A stretch of DNA of 64,000 nt from Sphingomonas baiyangensis (GTDB lineage: Bacteria; Pseudomonadota; Alphaproteobacteria; Sphingomonadales; Sphingomonadaceae), in contig NZ_SWKR01000002.1 of NCBI RefSeq assembly GCF_005144715.1, forward strand, positions 744,001 to 808,000. Reading direction: 5' to 3'. The translations under genes were made by a program, and so were the position numbers. Under the pieces are notes generated by a model. The model saw only the letters and a program-made list of their open reading frames with translations. It had not been told where the DNA came from and made no database searches. The first letter of the stretch is position 1; each line of letters begins with the position of its first letter. This document shows, piece by piece, positions 35,080 to 42,906 of this stretch.

Positions 35080-35112
35080 AGAAAGGGCTCCGGACGTGTT
35101 CGCCCGAAGCCC
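35080..35112 (-). terminator. Terminator after TonB receptor gene
   Basis: On the minus strand GGGCTTCGG and CCGGAGCCC form a 9-bp stem (one G-U pair) with a 10-base loop, followed by TTTCTC. It lies 28 bp beyond the receptor stop and also separates it from the convergent oxygenase gene. Confidence 0.6.
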
Positions 35113-35139
35113 GATCCCCCTCTTAACCGTTGATGCGGT

Positions 35140-37914
35140 TCACAGCCGCGCACTCAACCCCACCGAGATGACGCGACCAAGGTCGAAGGTATTGGTATCG
35201 ACGCGGGCGCCGTTCGAGAAGGTCTGGAATTCCTGATAGCGCGTGCGCGTCAGGTTGCGGCCCTCGACCTTGAGCTCGATCGTCTGATCGTCGCCGATGC
35301 TGATGCCCTGCCGATACACCACGTCGAAGCGCACGCCGGGCCGCTCGACGATGTCGGGCAGGCGCACGCCGTCGAACACCGGCCCGCGGCTGGTCACGCG
35401 GTCGCTGGCATAGGTGACGAGCAGCGTCGCCTGGCTCATCGTCTCCTCGTTCTCGAGGCCGAGCTGGGCGTTCACCAGATGATCCGACTGGCCGATAAGT
35501 GGTGCGCCATCCTCAAAGATCAGGTTGGCGGCAACGTCCGCCGCGCCGAAGATCGGATTGGGCACGAGCTGCGAGCCGACCTGAAGGTTCGACTGGGTAT
35601 AGGTGTAGTTGGCGAGCGCGAGCAGCCGCGTACCGGCGAACAGCGAGCCGAGCGTGTCGAGCGGGAAGTATTTCTGCACCTCGATCTCGCCGCCCCAAAG
35701 CTGGGCCTCGGGCGCGTTCGAGAAGCCCGTGAGCAGCGTGCTCGAGCCCGGCGCGACCTGCGCGATCGTCTCGATCGGGTTCTCGATCCGCTTGAAGAAG
35801 CCTGCGGCGGTCAGCCGCTGGTCGCGCGCGAAGAACCATTCGTAGCGCGCTTCGAGATTGTAGAGCTCCGAGTCGGAGAGGTTGGGGTTGCCGAAGAACT
35901 GGCGGTTCGAATCGAAGTCGATATAGATCTGCGGCGCCAGCTCGCGGAACTGCGGGCGTGCGATGGTCTTGGAGGCATGCAGGCGCAGCTGCATGTCCTC
36001 GGCGAAGTTCCAGGTGATGGTCGCGGCGGGCAGGAAATAGTCGTTGTTGAGGTTGGTGCCGGGCAACACGCCGTCCGCGCGCAGCAGCGCCACGTCCTGC
36101 TGCGCATCCTCGTAGCGCACACCTAGGGTGGCACGCACGCCATCGAACGCTTCGGCCTCGGCCTGCACATAGCCGGCATGGATTTCGAGCTGCGCTTCGT
36201 AGGCCGGAGCCGCATTGTCGCCGAAGCCCGAGATGTTTTGCAGATTGATGCCCCAGAAGTTGATGACCGCCTGCGACAGCAGGAAATCGGGCCGCAGCTG
36301 GCCTACCGTGTTGTTGAGCGTGCTGTTGTCGGGGCCGACATAGCGGAACAGATAGCGGCTCGCCTGCCGCTGGGCGTCGCTATAGGCATAGCCGGCCGAG
36401 AGCGTGACGGGGCGATCCCAGTTGAACTCGTAGCTGAGATCGATCGCGCCCGACCACAGATCCTCGTTGAGGTCGCTGAACGCGACAGTCGCGGTCTGCG
36501 TCGTGCCGCCGAGCGTGTTGATATAGTCGTTAATGCCATCGGCGGCGGTATATTCGTAGCGGAACGCGCGTTCATACGGTGCCTTGCGCTTGGTGTTGGC
36601 ATAGGCGCCGCGCAGATCGACCTGCAACGCATCGAAGTCGAGCTCGCCAACGAACTGCGAGGTGAAGAGCTGGCGCTCGAACCAGTTGGTATACTGCTCG
36701 ATATAGGTCGGGATCGGCGCGAACGGCCCCGGAATACCCAGATTGTCGAGATCGCCGGCCGACAGGATGCCCTGCTTCAGCGTGTCGTGGATATAGAGGT
36801 TGGTGAAGCGGAATCGGTGATCGCCGACTTCGGCGCCGAGGCCGAGAAGGCCGTTGACGAGGATGCGGTTGTCGGTCGTCACCGCGGTGAAGTCGCTCGC
36901 AAGGCCGCCATCGGCCGAGTTGGCGACCTGCTGCAACGCCTGGCGCGTGCGCCAGCTGTTCGAGATGCCGCCGCCCGCGATCACGCCGATGCGTACGTCG
37001 TTGCTGACATCGAACGAGGTGCCCATGCTGATATCGGCACCCCAATTGGCGGGAATGTCGTCATTCTCTTGTAGCAGCGTCGTCTCGGCGTTGCGCAATG
37101 CCGCGGTCTGGCCCGGGTTGAGGCCGGTGTTGTTGATGCCGGCATCCTTGACGAAGCCGGGCACGGTGCGCGTGCCGTCGTCATAGCCGAACACGTCGGC
37201 GCTGCCGCCGTCATAGACATAGCCGAGCTGGCTGGTCGTCGCGGTATCGAAGCCGACCGAGCCGCCAATCTGGATGAAGCTCTCGTCAGGCACCGCGCGC
37301 GTCGTCAGGTTGATCGCGCCGCCGCCGAACTCGCCGGGATAATTTGCCGAGAAGCTCTTCTGCACCAGCGCCGAGGCGACGAGGTTGGTCGGAAAGATGT
37401 CGAGCGGCACGACGCGGCGCAGCGGCTCGGGGCTGGGCAGCGGCAGGCCGTTGAGCAGCGAGGATGAGTAGCGATCGCCGAGGCCGCGCACGAACACGAA
37501 GCCGTTGCCGACGACGCTGAGGCCCGTCACGCGCGTCAGCGCCCCGGCGATGTCGCCCTCGCCCGTACGCGCGATGTCCTCGCTCGACAGTACCGAGATC
37601 ACCTGCGCGGTCGACCGCACGACGTTGGGGATGTTGCGACCGATGACGACGATGTCCTCGTTGACGTCGCCGGCGCCGGGAGCGGAAATCTCGACCTCCT
37701 GCTCGGCCTGGTCGACCTGCTGCGAGGTATCGTCGGGCCCGACGGTCTGCGGCGTCGTCGGCGCCGCGCCGCCCGCATCGGGTGTCGTCACCTGCCCTGC
37801 CGGTGGCGTGGTGGTCGATACACCGCCCGATCCCGATACCTGCGCCAGCGCCGCGGGCGCGACGAAATGCGAGGTGAGGAGCAGCAGCGAGCCGAATGCG
37901 AGCTTGTGCGTCAT
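35140..37914 (-). CDS. TonB-dependent outer membrane receptor
   Basis: The 924-residue protein has a signal peptide (MTHKLAFGSLLLLTSHFVAP), a Pro/Thr-rich and acidic spacer (about 30-80), a plug domain (DIVVIGRNIPNVVRSTAQVI, FVRGLGDRYSSSLLNGLPLP) and a long beta-barrel ending FDLGRVISVGLSARL with the expected C-terminal aromatic/hydrophobic strand. It takes up a ligand using TonB energy. Its gene follows a surface lipoprotein gene by 95 bp, in an operon preceded by tandem PHO-box-like sites, so it may import a phosphorus-containing ligand under phosphate limitation. That assignment rests on the sites, not on the receptor sequence. Confidence 0.93.
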   Translation of the reverse strand: MTHKLAFGSLLLLTSHFVAPAALAQVSGSGGVSTTTPPAGQVTTPDAGGAAPTTPQTVGPDDTSQQVDQAEQEVEISAPGAGDVNEDIVVIGRNIPNVVRSTAQVISVLSSEDIARTGEGDIAGALTRVTGLSVVGNGFVFVRGLGDRYSSSLLNGLPLPSPEPLRRVVPLDIFPTNLVASALVQKSFSANYPGEFGGGAINLTTRAVPDESFIQIGGSVGFDTATTSQLGYVYDGGSADVFGYDDGTRTVPGFVKDAGINNTGLNPGQTAALRNAETTLLQENDDIPANWGADISMGTSFDVSNDVRIGVIAGGGISNSWRTRQALQQVANSADGGLASDFTAVTTDNRILVNGLLGLGAEVGDHRFRFTNLYIHDTLKQGILSAGDLDNLGIPGPFAPIPTYIEQYTNWFERQLFTSQFVGELDFDALQVDLRGAYANTKRKAPYERAFRYEYTAADGINDYINTLGGTTQTATVAFSDLNEDLWSGAIDLSYEFNWDRPVTLSAGYAYSDAQRQASRYLFRYVGPDNSTLNNTVGQLRPDFLLSQAVINFWGINLQNISGFGDNAAPAYEAQLEIHAGYVQAEAEAFDGVRATLGVRYEDAQQDVALLRADGVLPGTNLNNDYFLPAATITWNFAEDMQLRLHASKTIARPQFRELAPQIYIDFDSNRQFFGNPNLSDSELYNLEARYEWFFARDQRLTAAGFFKRIENPIETIAQVAPGSSTLLTGFSNAPEAQLWGGEIEVQKYFPLDTLGSLFAGTRLLALANYTYTQSNLQVGSQLVPNPIFGAADVAANLIFEDGAPLIGQSDHLVNAQLGLENEETMSQATLLVTYASDRVTSRGPVFDGVRLPDIVERPGVRFDVVYRQGISIGDDQTIELKVEGRNLTRTRYQEFQTFSNGARVDTNTFDLGRVISVGLSARL

Positions 37915-37954
37915 ATCTTGGGTCCGGGTCACAAAAGGTATCGAAATGCGGCAA

Positions 37955-37994
37955 GGCCGGGAGCGGCGGCGCGGCTGCGCCACTGCTCCCGGCC
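37955..37994 (-). promoter_or_regulatory. Intercistronic hairpin between lipoprotein and TonB receptor genes
   Basis: GGCCGGGAGC and GCTCCCGGCC form a perfect 10-bp stem enclosing 20 GC-rich bases that can pair further. On the transcribed strand it is followed by TTGCCGC, not a T-run. It could protect the upstream lipoprotein mRNA or reduce read-through to the receptor. Confidence 0.65.
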
Positions 37995-38009
37995 CATGTT
38001 CGCGCCTGC

Positions 38010-39623
38010 TTAGATGCCGGGCACCGTGGTGCAGCTCTGGCTCGTCGCGCCGAAGTTTCCGCGGTTCGAGTTGCAGGTCCAGCCGCGATACCAATTGTCG
38101 TTCGGACCCGAGACCGCGCCAATATAGCTCGTCTGCACGAAGAAGGACGAGCCGGAGACGTTGAGCGTGGCGGCGTTGAACGGCGTCACGCCCTGCGCGC
38201 CGGTGCCGGGCAGGAAGTCGCTGGCAAGCGCGGCCGCGGCGGTGCCGTTGACCACGTTGTTCGTGCCCGCATTGACGATCGCGGCCTGCTCGGCGTTGGT
38301 CACCGTTACGCCGTTCTGCGTCGTTTCGGTCGAGAGACCATCGGCGCAGGCGAAGTAGATCGAGTTGAACACCGGAGGACCGGCCTCGTCGAGTGCCGCA
38401 TTGGCCGCGCGGATCGTCGACTTGCCGCCATTCTCGGCAGTGCCTGCCACGATGTTGAGGCAGGGCTCGGTGGCCGAGGTGATGATGCCGTTGACGAAGC
38501 TGAAATCGGCGCCGCCGCGAAGGCGCAGGGCCGCGTTCACGCCATTCGAGCGGTGGATGAAGGTGAAGTTCGCGATGCGACCGTTCTGGCGCGGCAGCGC
38601 GTCCTCGTTGCCGTTCGAATCGATCTCCATCATGTAGGTGTCGGTCTGCGTGTTGTTCGGGCGCTGCGAGGCGATCGCGAACTGGATGAAGCCCTTCCAA
38701 CCCACATCGGTATCGATGCTGTCGTCATCGGCGCCGGTCACCACGAGATAGCGGGCATTGTGCGTGCCGCCGAAAATCTCGATGCCGTCGTCCGAGCTGT
38801 TGTGGATCTGGATATATTCGAGGCGCGTGCCCGAGCCGACGCCACCGGTGGTGAGGCCCTGAAGTTCGTTGTTGGGGCTGATGACGGTGCCTGAGTAGCG
38901 GATCTGCACATAGCGCATCACGCCCGAGGTGTCGTTGGCGGTGGCGCCGCCGTAGAGCGCGTTGCCGGTGCCCTCGACCACGGCTTCGCAGTTCGCCGAG
39001 CCGCCGGTGACGCCCGAGAGGTTGCAGTTCGAGATCGGCGCGCGGCCGGCGAGGATGATGCCGCCCCACAGGCCCTGCGATTCGTCGGTGACGTTGCCCG
39101 TCAGGTTCGCTTGCGCGGTGAAGATGATCGGGTTGGTCTCGGTGCCTTCGGCATCGATCGTCGAGCCGCGGTTGACGACGAGCAGGTCGTTGTCGGCATT
39201 GGTGGTGTTGGCGTAGATGATCGCGCCGGCGTCGATCGACAGATTGCCCTGCGTGCCCGTGTTGAGCGCGCCGCCACGATCGATGCCCACATCGACGCGG
39301 CCGTTCATCTCATAGGCCACGCCCGCGACTGCGGGGAGCGAGAGATTGCCGGTGATCTGCGACGGCAGGCGGCACGAGCGGAAATTGCCGATGGTGCCGA
39401 CATTGGTGGTGCCGGTGGGGCAGTTCGCGGCGGGGCCGGTGGTCGAGGTCGGCGTCGGCGTGGGTGTCGGCGCGGGGGTCGGCGCCGGAGCTGGCGTGGG
39501 CGCGGGCACCACGATCACGCCTTCGCCGGGCGATGCGACGCTGGTCGCGCCGTCGCAGGCCGCGAGCGACGCAGCGGCGCAGCTGGTCATGAGGACGAGG
39601 CTGAGGCGTTTGAAATCGGCCAT
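38010..39623 (-). CDS. Surface lipoprotein with beta-helix-like repeats
   Basis: The 537-residue protein has a lipoprotein signal (lipobox SLAAC, Cys23), a Pro/Thr/Ala linker (about residues 39-63) and a long beta-rich region with GGIILAGRAP, LEYIQIHNSSDDGIEIFGGT and LVVTGADDDSIDTDVGWKG. This pattern resembles right-handed parallel beta-helix surface proteins. Genes of this type sit next to TonB receptors in Caulobacter- and Sphingomonas-like bacteria, where the lipoprotein probably captures the ligand at the cell surface. The next gene downstream is the receptor. Tandem PHO-box-like sites lie 152-189 bp upstream. Confidence 0.82.
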   Translation of the reverse strand: MADFKRLSLVLMTSCAAASLAACDGATSVASPGEGVIVVPAPTPAPAPTPAPTPTPTPTSTTGPAANCPTGTTNVGTIGNFRSCRLPSQITGNLSLPAVAGVAYEMNGRVDVGIDRGGALNTGTQGNLSIDAGAIIYANTTNADNDLLVVNRGSTIDAEGTETNPIIFTAQANLTGNVTDESQGLWGGIILAGRAPISNCNLSGVTGGSANCEAVVEGTGNALYGGATANDTSGVMRYVQIRYSGTVISPNNELQGLTTGGVGSGTRLEYIQIHNSSDDGIEIFGGTHNARYLVVTGADDDSIDTDVGWKGFIQFAIASQRPNNTQTDTYMMEIDSNGNEDALPRQNGRIANFTFIHRSNGVNAALRLRGGADFSFVNGIITSATEPCLNIVAGTAENGGKSTIRAANAALDEAGPPVFNSIYFACADGLSTETTQNGVTVTNAEQAAIVNAGTNNVVNGTAAAALASDFLPGTGAQGVTPFNAATLNVSGSSFFVQTSYIGAVSGPNDNWYRGWTCNSNRGNFGATSQSCTTVPGI

Positions 39624-39774
39624 GAACTGTCTCCGTTCCGGTTTTTTCCGGTTGTGCGATGGTCGGGCGGACGCCCTTGATCGACTCGGAGAGCCCCCTG
39701 TCGACCGCGAAACCCGGCTAGGGGCCGTGCGTGACGGCGGGATGTGATTTTGAAGAAAGTTCGGTTTCGTTCGG

Positions 39775-39812
39775 ATGACGGAACCATGACAGTCGTGACA
39801 CTGCCGTGACGA
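39775..39812 (-). promoter_or_regulatory. Two tandem PHO-box-like sites
   Basis: On the minus strand the gene-proximal site is CTGTCAT-GGTT-CCGTCAT (39775-39792), one mismatch from the PhoB consensus of two CTGTCAT repeats spaced four bases. The distal site TCGTCAC-GGCA-GTGTCAC (39795-39812) is a weaker copy with the same 11-base period. They lie upstream of the lipoprotein/TonB receptor operon in the position expected for PhoB activation. Confidence 0.7.
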
Positions 39813-39843
39813 TCTGGGCTATCGGTGCCGATCGGCGCGGGCA

Positions 39844-39876
39844 AAGAAAAACCCCGCCGGGCCGAGCCCGCCGGGG
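39844..39876 (-). terminator. Rho-independent terminator after tRNA-Val
   Basis: On the minus strand CCCCGGCGGGC and GCCCGGCGGGG form a stem of eleven positions with one mismatch and a three-base loop, followed by TTTTTCTT. It ends the transcript of the hup/tRNA-Val unit. Confidence 0.75.
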
Positions 39877-39887
39877 TCTTCATGCGG

Positions 39888-39962
39888 TGGTGGGCGCGAC
39901 AGGGATTGAACCTGTGACCCCACCCGTGTGAAGGGTGTGCTCTACCGCTGAGCTACGCGCCC
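39888..39962 (-). tRNA. tRNA-Val (CAC)
   Basis: On the minus strand 75 bases form a cloverleaf with encoded CCA: acceptor GGGCGCG with CGCGCCC, D arm AGCTCAGCGGTAGAGC, anticodon stem CACCC/GGGTG with loop TTCACAC (anticodon CAC), T arm GGTTCAATCCC. It lies 63 bp downstream of hup, as in many alphaproteobacteria. Confidence 0.95.
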
Positions 39963-40025
39963 CGAACCGTCGGGAAGCGGGCCTTTAGGCGGCTGTATCG
40001 CGCCTGTCCAGCCCGGAAAGACCGA

Positions 40026-40298
40026 TCAGTTGACCGAATCCTTGAGGCCCTTGCCGGCCTTGAACTTCGGCTGCGACGACGCCTTGATCGTCATCGGCTC
40101 GCCGGTGCGCGGATTGCGGCCGGTCGACGCCTTGCGCTTGCTGACCGAAAAGGTGCCGAAGCCCACGAGACGAACCTCGTCGCCCTTCTTGAGCGCCGAC
40201 GAAATCGAGTCGAACACGGCCTCGACCGCCTTGCTGGCATCGCCCTTGCTCAGCCCCGAATGGTCGGCAACCTGGCCGATCAGTTCCTGCTTGTTCAT
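40026..40298 (-). CDS. hup: DNA-binding protein HU
   Basis: HU is the histone-like nucleoid protein that bends and wraps DNA. The 90-residue protein starts MNKQELIGQVADHSGLSKGD and has the beta-arm signature GFGTFSVSKRKASTGRNPRT with the intercalating Pro in NPRTG. The length is standard. Gene order lon, hup, tRNA-Val is common in alphaproteobacteria. A promoter-like pair lies upstream, so it is probably transcribed separately from lon. Confidence 0.96.
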   Translation of the reverse strand: MNKQELIGQVADHSGLSKGDASKAVEAVFDSISSALKKGDEVRLVGFGTFSVSKRKASTGRNPRTGEPMTIKASSQPKFKAGKGLKDSVN

Positions 40299-40369
40299 TG
40301 CCCTCGGTACCCCTGTATGATGGTATGATTCTGGCGGATAAAGGAATCGTCGGCCTCGGCCGGTGCGGC

Positions 40370-40398
40370 AGTAAGGCCGCTCGACGCCATCGAGTCAA
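40370..40398 (-). promoter_or_regulatory. Candidate sigma-70 promoter for hup
   Basis: On the minus strand TTGACT (40393-40398) and CTTACT (40370-40375) are 17 bases apart, 72 bp upstream of the hup start. The -35 is near consensus and the -10 is weak. Confidence 0.4.
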
Positions 40399-40430
40399 AG
40401 AAATTTGGCTCTTTTTGCGGTCAAATGCCG

Positions 40431-40474
40431 AAAAAACAGCGGTCCGCAGCGGGTAAACCCCCGATGCGGACCGC
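40431..40474 (-). terminator. Rho-independent terminator after lon
   Basis: On the minus strand GCGGTCCGCA and TGCGGACCGC form a perfect 10-bp stem with a 16-base loop, then TGTTTTTT. It lies 36 bp after the lon stop. Confidence 0.85.
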
Positions 40475-40509
40475 AGCATCCCGTTTCGGGACGATCCGAG
40501 CCGGCCCGA

Positions 40510-42906
40510 TCAGTGATGCATCGCTTCGGTCGCGGGCGGCACGCCGGGCGGCGGCTGCGCGGCGAGTTCGTCGGCGTCGCTCCAGTCGATCGCGACCAGC
40601 GGCTCGGTGAGCGCCAGACGCAGCACCTCGTCGACATGGCTGACGGGCACGATCTTCAGATTGTCGCGGATGACGGCAGGAATCTCGGCCAAGTCCTTCT
40701 CGTTCTCGGCCGGGATCAGCACCGTCTCGATGCCGCCGCGCAGTGCCGCCAGCAGCTTCTCCTTGAGCCCGCCGATCGGCAGCACGCGACCACGCAGCGT
40801 AACCTCGCCCGTCATCGCCACGTCCTTACGCACCGGCACGCCGGTAAGCGTCGAGACGATCGAGGTGACGAGGCCGATGCCCGCCGAAGGACCGTCCTTG
40901 GGCACCGCGCCTTCGGGCAGGTGGACGTGGACGTCCTTGCGCGCGAACAGGCTGGGGCGGATGCCGAAGGTAGGTGCGCGCGCCTTGACGAAGCTCATCG
41001 CGGCCTCGACGCTTTCCTTCATCACGTCGCCGAGCTTGCCCGTCGTCTTGATCGCGCCCTTGCCGGGCACCGTCACGCTCTCGATCGTGAGCAGCTCGCC
41101 GCCTACCTCGGTCCAGGCGAGGCCGGTGACGGCACCGATCTGGTGCTCCTCCTCGCCGATGCCGAAGCGGTATTTCCGCACGCCGGCGAATTCGTGCAGA
41201 TTGTCGGGCGTCACCGTCACGCTCTCGGCCTTGCCTTCGAGGATGCGGCGCAGCGCCTTGCGCGCCAGCTTGGCGACCTCGCGCTCGAGCGTGCGCACGC
41301 CGGCCTCGCGCGTGTAATAGCGGATGAGATCACGCAGCGCAGCCTGCTCGAGCGTGAACTCGCCCTGCTTCAGGCCGTGCATCTCGATCTGCTTGGCGAT
41401 CAGATGACCTTCGGCGATCGCAACCTTCTCGTCCTCGGTATAGCCTTCGAGCCGGATGATCTCCATGCGATCGAGCAGCGGCTGCGGGAGGTTTAGCGTG
41501 TTCGCGGTGGTGACGAACATGATGTCCGACAGGTCGATGTCGATCTCGAGATAATGGTCCTGAAACTTGCCGTTCTGCTCGGGATCAAGCACCTCGAGCA
41601 GGGCCGACGCCGGATCGCCGCGGAAATCCTGGCCGAGCTTGTCGATCTCGTCGAGCAGGAAAAGCGGATTGCTGGCCCCGGCCTTGCGCAGATTGGTGAC
41701 GATCTTGCCCGGCAGCGAGCCGATATAGGTGCGCCGGTGCCCCCGGATCTCGGCCTCGTCGCGCACGCCGCCCAGCGACTGGCGGATAAACTCGCGACCC
41801 GTCGCCTTGGCGATAGACTTGCCGAGGCTCGTCTTGCCGACGCCCGGCGGGCCGACGAGGCACAGGATCGGCCCCTTGAGCTTGTTGGTGCGCGCCTGCA
41901 CCGCGAGATACTCGACGATGCGGTCCTTGACCTTCTCCAGCCCGTAATGATCGGCGTCGAGCACCGCTTCGGCCTCGACCAGATCCTTCTTGAGCTTCGA
42001 CTTCTTGCCCCAGGGCAGGCCCAAGAGCACATCGAGATAGTTGCGCACGACGGTCGCTTCAGCGCTCATCGGCGCCATCGTCTTAAGCTTCTTGAGCTCG
42101 GCGGTCGCCTTGGTGCGTGCTTCCTTCGAGAGCTTGAGCGTGGCGATCTTCTGCGTCAGCTCGGCGATCTCGTCGCCCTCGCCTTCCTCGTCCTCGTTGC
42201 CCAACTCGCGCTGGATCGCCTTCAGCTGCTCGTTGAGATAATATTCGCGCTGCGTCTTCTCCATCTGGCGCTTCACGCGGCTGCGAATCTTCTTCTCGAC
42301 CTGCAACACGCCGAGTTCGCCCTCCATGAAGGCGAACACCATCTCGAGCCGCTTGCGCGGATCGGTCTCGACGAGCATCGCCTGCTTGTCGGCGACCTTA
42401 ACCGCGATGTTGCCCGCCACCGCATCGGCAAGGCGCGAGGCATCCTCGAGCTCGCCGAGCTGCACCGCCGTCTCGGCGGGGAGCTTGCGGTTGAGCTTGG
42501 CGTAATTCTCGAACTGATCGACCACCGAGCGCATCAGCGCCGCGACTTCCTTGCCCTCGGCCGCGGTTTCCTCGACCGGCGAGACCTGCGCGACCAGATG
42601 GCCGTCGACGGCTTCAAGGGTATCGAGATTGGCGCGCACCTTGCCCGACACGAGCACGCGCACGGTGCCGTCGGGCAGCTTGAGCAACTGCATCACCTCG
42701 GCGGTGACGCCGGTATCGTACAGATCGTCGCGGCCGGGATCGTCCTGTGCGGGATCGAGCTGTGCGACGAGGAAAATCTCCTTGTCGTCGGCCATCGCGG
42801 CCTCGAGTGCGGCAACGGACTTGTCGCGGCCGACGAACAGCGGCACGATCATGTGCGGGAACACAACGATGTCGCGCAGCGGCAAAACGGGATAGCTGGA
42901 CTTCAT
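40510..42906 (-). CDS. lon: ATP-dependent protease Lon
   Basis: Lon degrades misfolded and regulatory proteins in the cytoplasm. The 798-residue protein has the N-terminal substrate domain (YPVLPLRDIVVFPHMIVPLF), Walker A LVGPPGVGKTSLGKSIA, Walker B FLLDEIDK, and the catalytic dyad in PKDGPSAGIG (Ser) and PIGGLKEKLLAA (Lys). The ATG follows CGGAG with five bases spacing. The start codon overlaps the divergent M1 peptidase start (shared CATG), so its promoter must lie inside that gene's 5' end. Confidence 0.97.
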   Translation of the reverse strand: MKSSYPVLPLRDIVVFPHMIVPLFVGRDKSVAALEAAMADDKEIFLVAQLDPAQDDPGRDDLYDTGVTAEVMQLLKLPDGTVRVLVSGKVRANLDTLEAVDGHLVAQVSPVEETAAEGKEVAALMRSVVDQFENYAKLNRKLPAETAVQLGELEDASRLADAVAGNIAVKVADKQAMLVETDPRKRLEMVFAFMEGELGVLQVEKKIRSRVKRQMEKTQREYYLNEQLKAIQRELGNEDEEGEGDEIAELTQKIATLKLSKEARTKATAELKKLKTMAPMSAEATVVRNYLDVLLGLPWGKKSKLKKDLVEAEAVLDADHYGLEKVKDRIVEYLAVQARTNKLKGPILCLVGPPGVGKTSLGKSIAKATGREFIRQSLGGVRDEAEIRGHRRTYIGSLPGKIVTNLRKAGASNPLFLLDEIDKLGQDFRGDPASALLEVLDPEQNGKFQDHYLEIDIDLSDIMFVTTANTLNLPQPLLDRMEIIRLEGYTEDEKVAIAEGHLIAKQIEMHGLKQGEFTLEQAALRDLIRYYTREAGVRTLEREVAKLARKALRRILEGKAESVTVTPDNLHEFAGVRKYRFGIGEEEHQIGAVTGLAWTEVGGELLTIESVTVPGKGAIKTTGKLGDVMKESVEAAMSFVKARAPTFGIRPSLFARKDVHVHLPEGAVPKDGPSAGIGLVTSIVSTLTGVPVRKDVAMTGEVTLRGRVLPIGGLKEKLLAALRGGIETVLIPAENEKDLAEIPAVIRDNLKIVPVSHVDEVLRLALTEPLVAIDWSDADELAAQPPPGVPPATEAMHH

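Noticed and set aside
35140..38700. An 1186-residue frame for the TonB receptor
   Set aside because: The signal peptide starts at 37914; upstream residues are a shadow of the lipoprotein gene.
39461..39510. GC-rich short repeats as a CRISPR-like or VNTR array
   Set aside because: They encode the Pro/Thr/Ala linker of the lipoprotein and follow codon periodicity.
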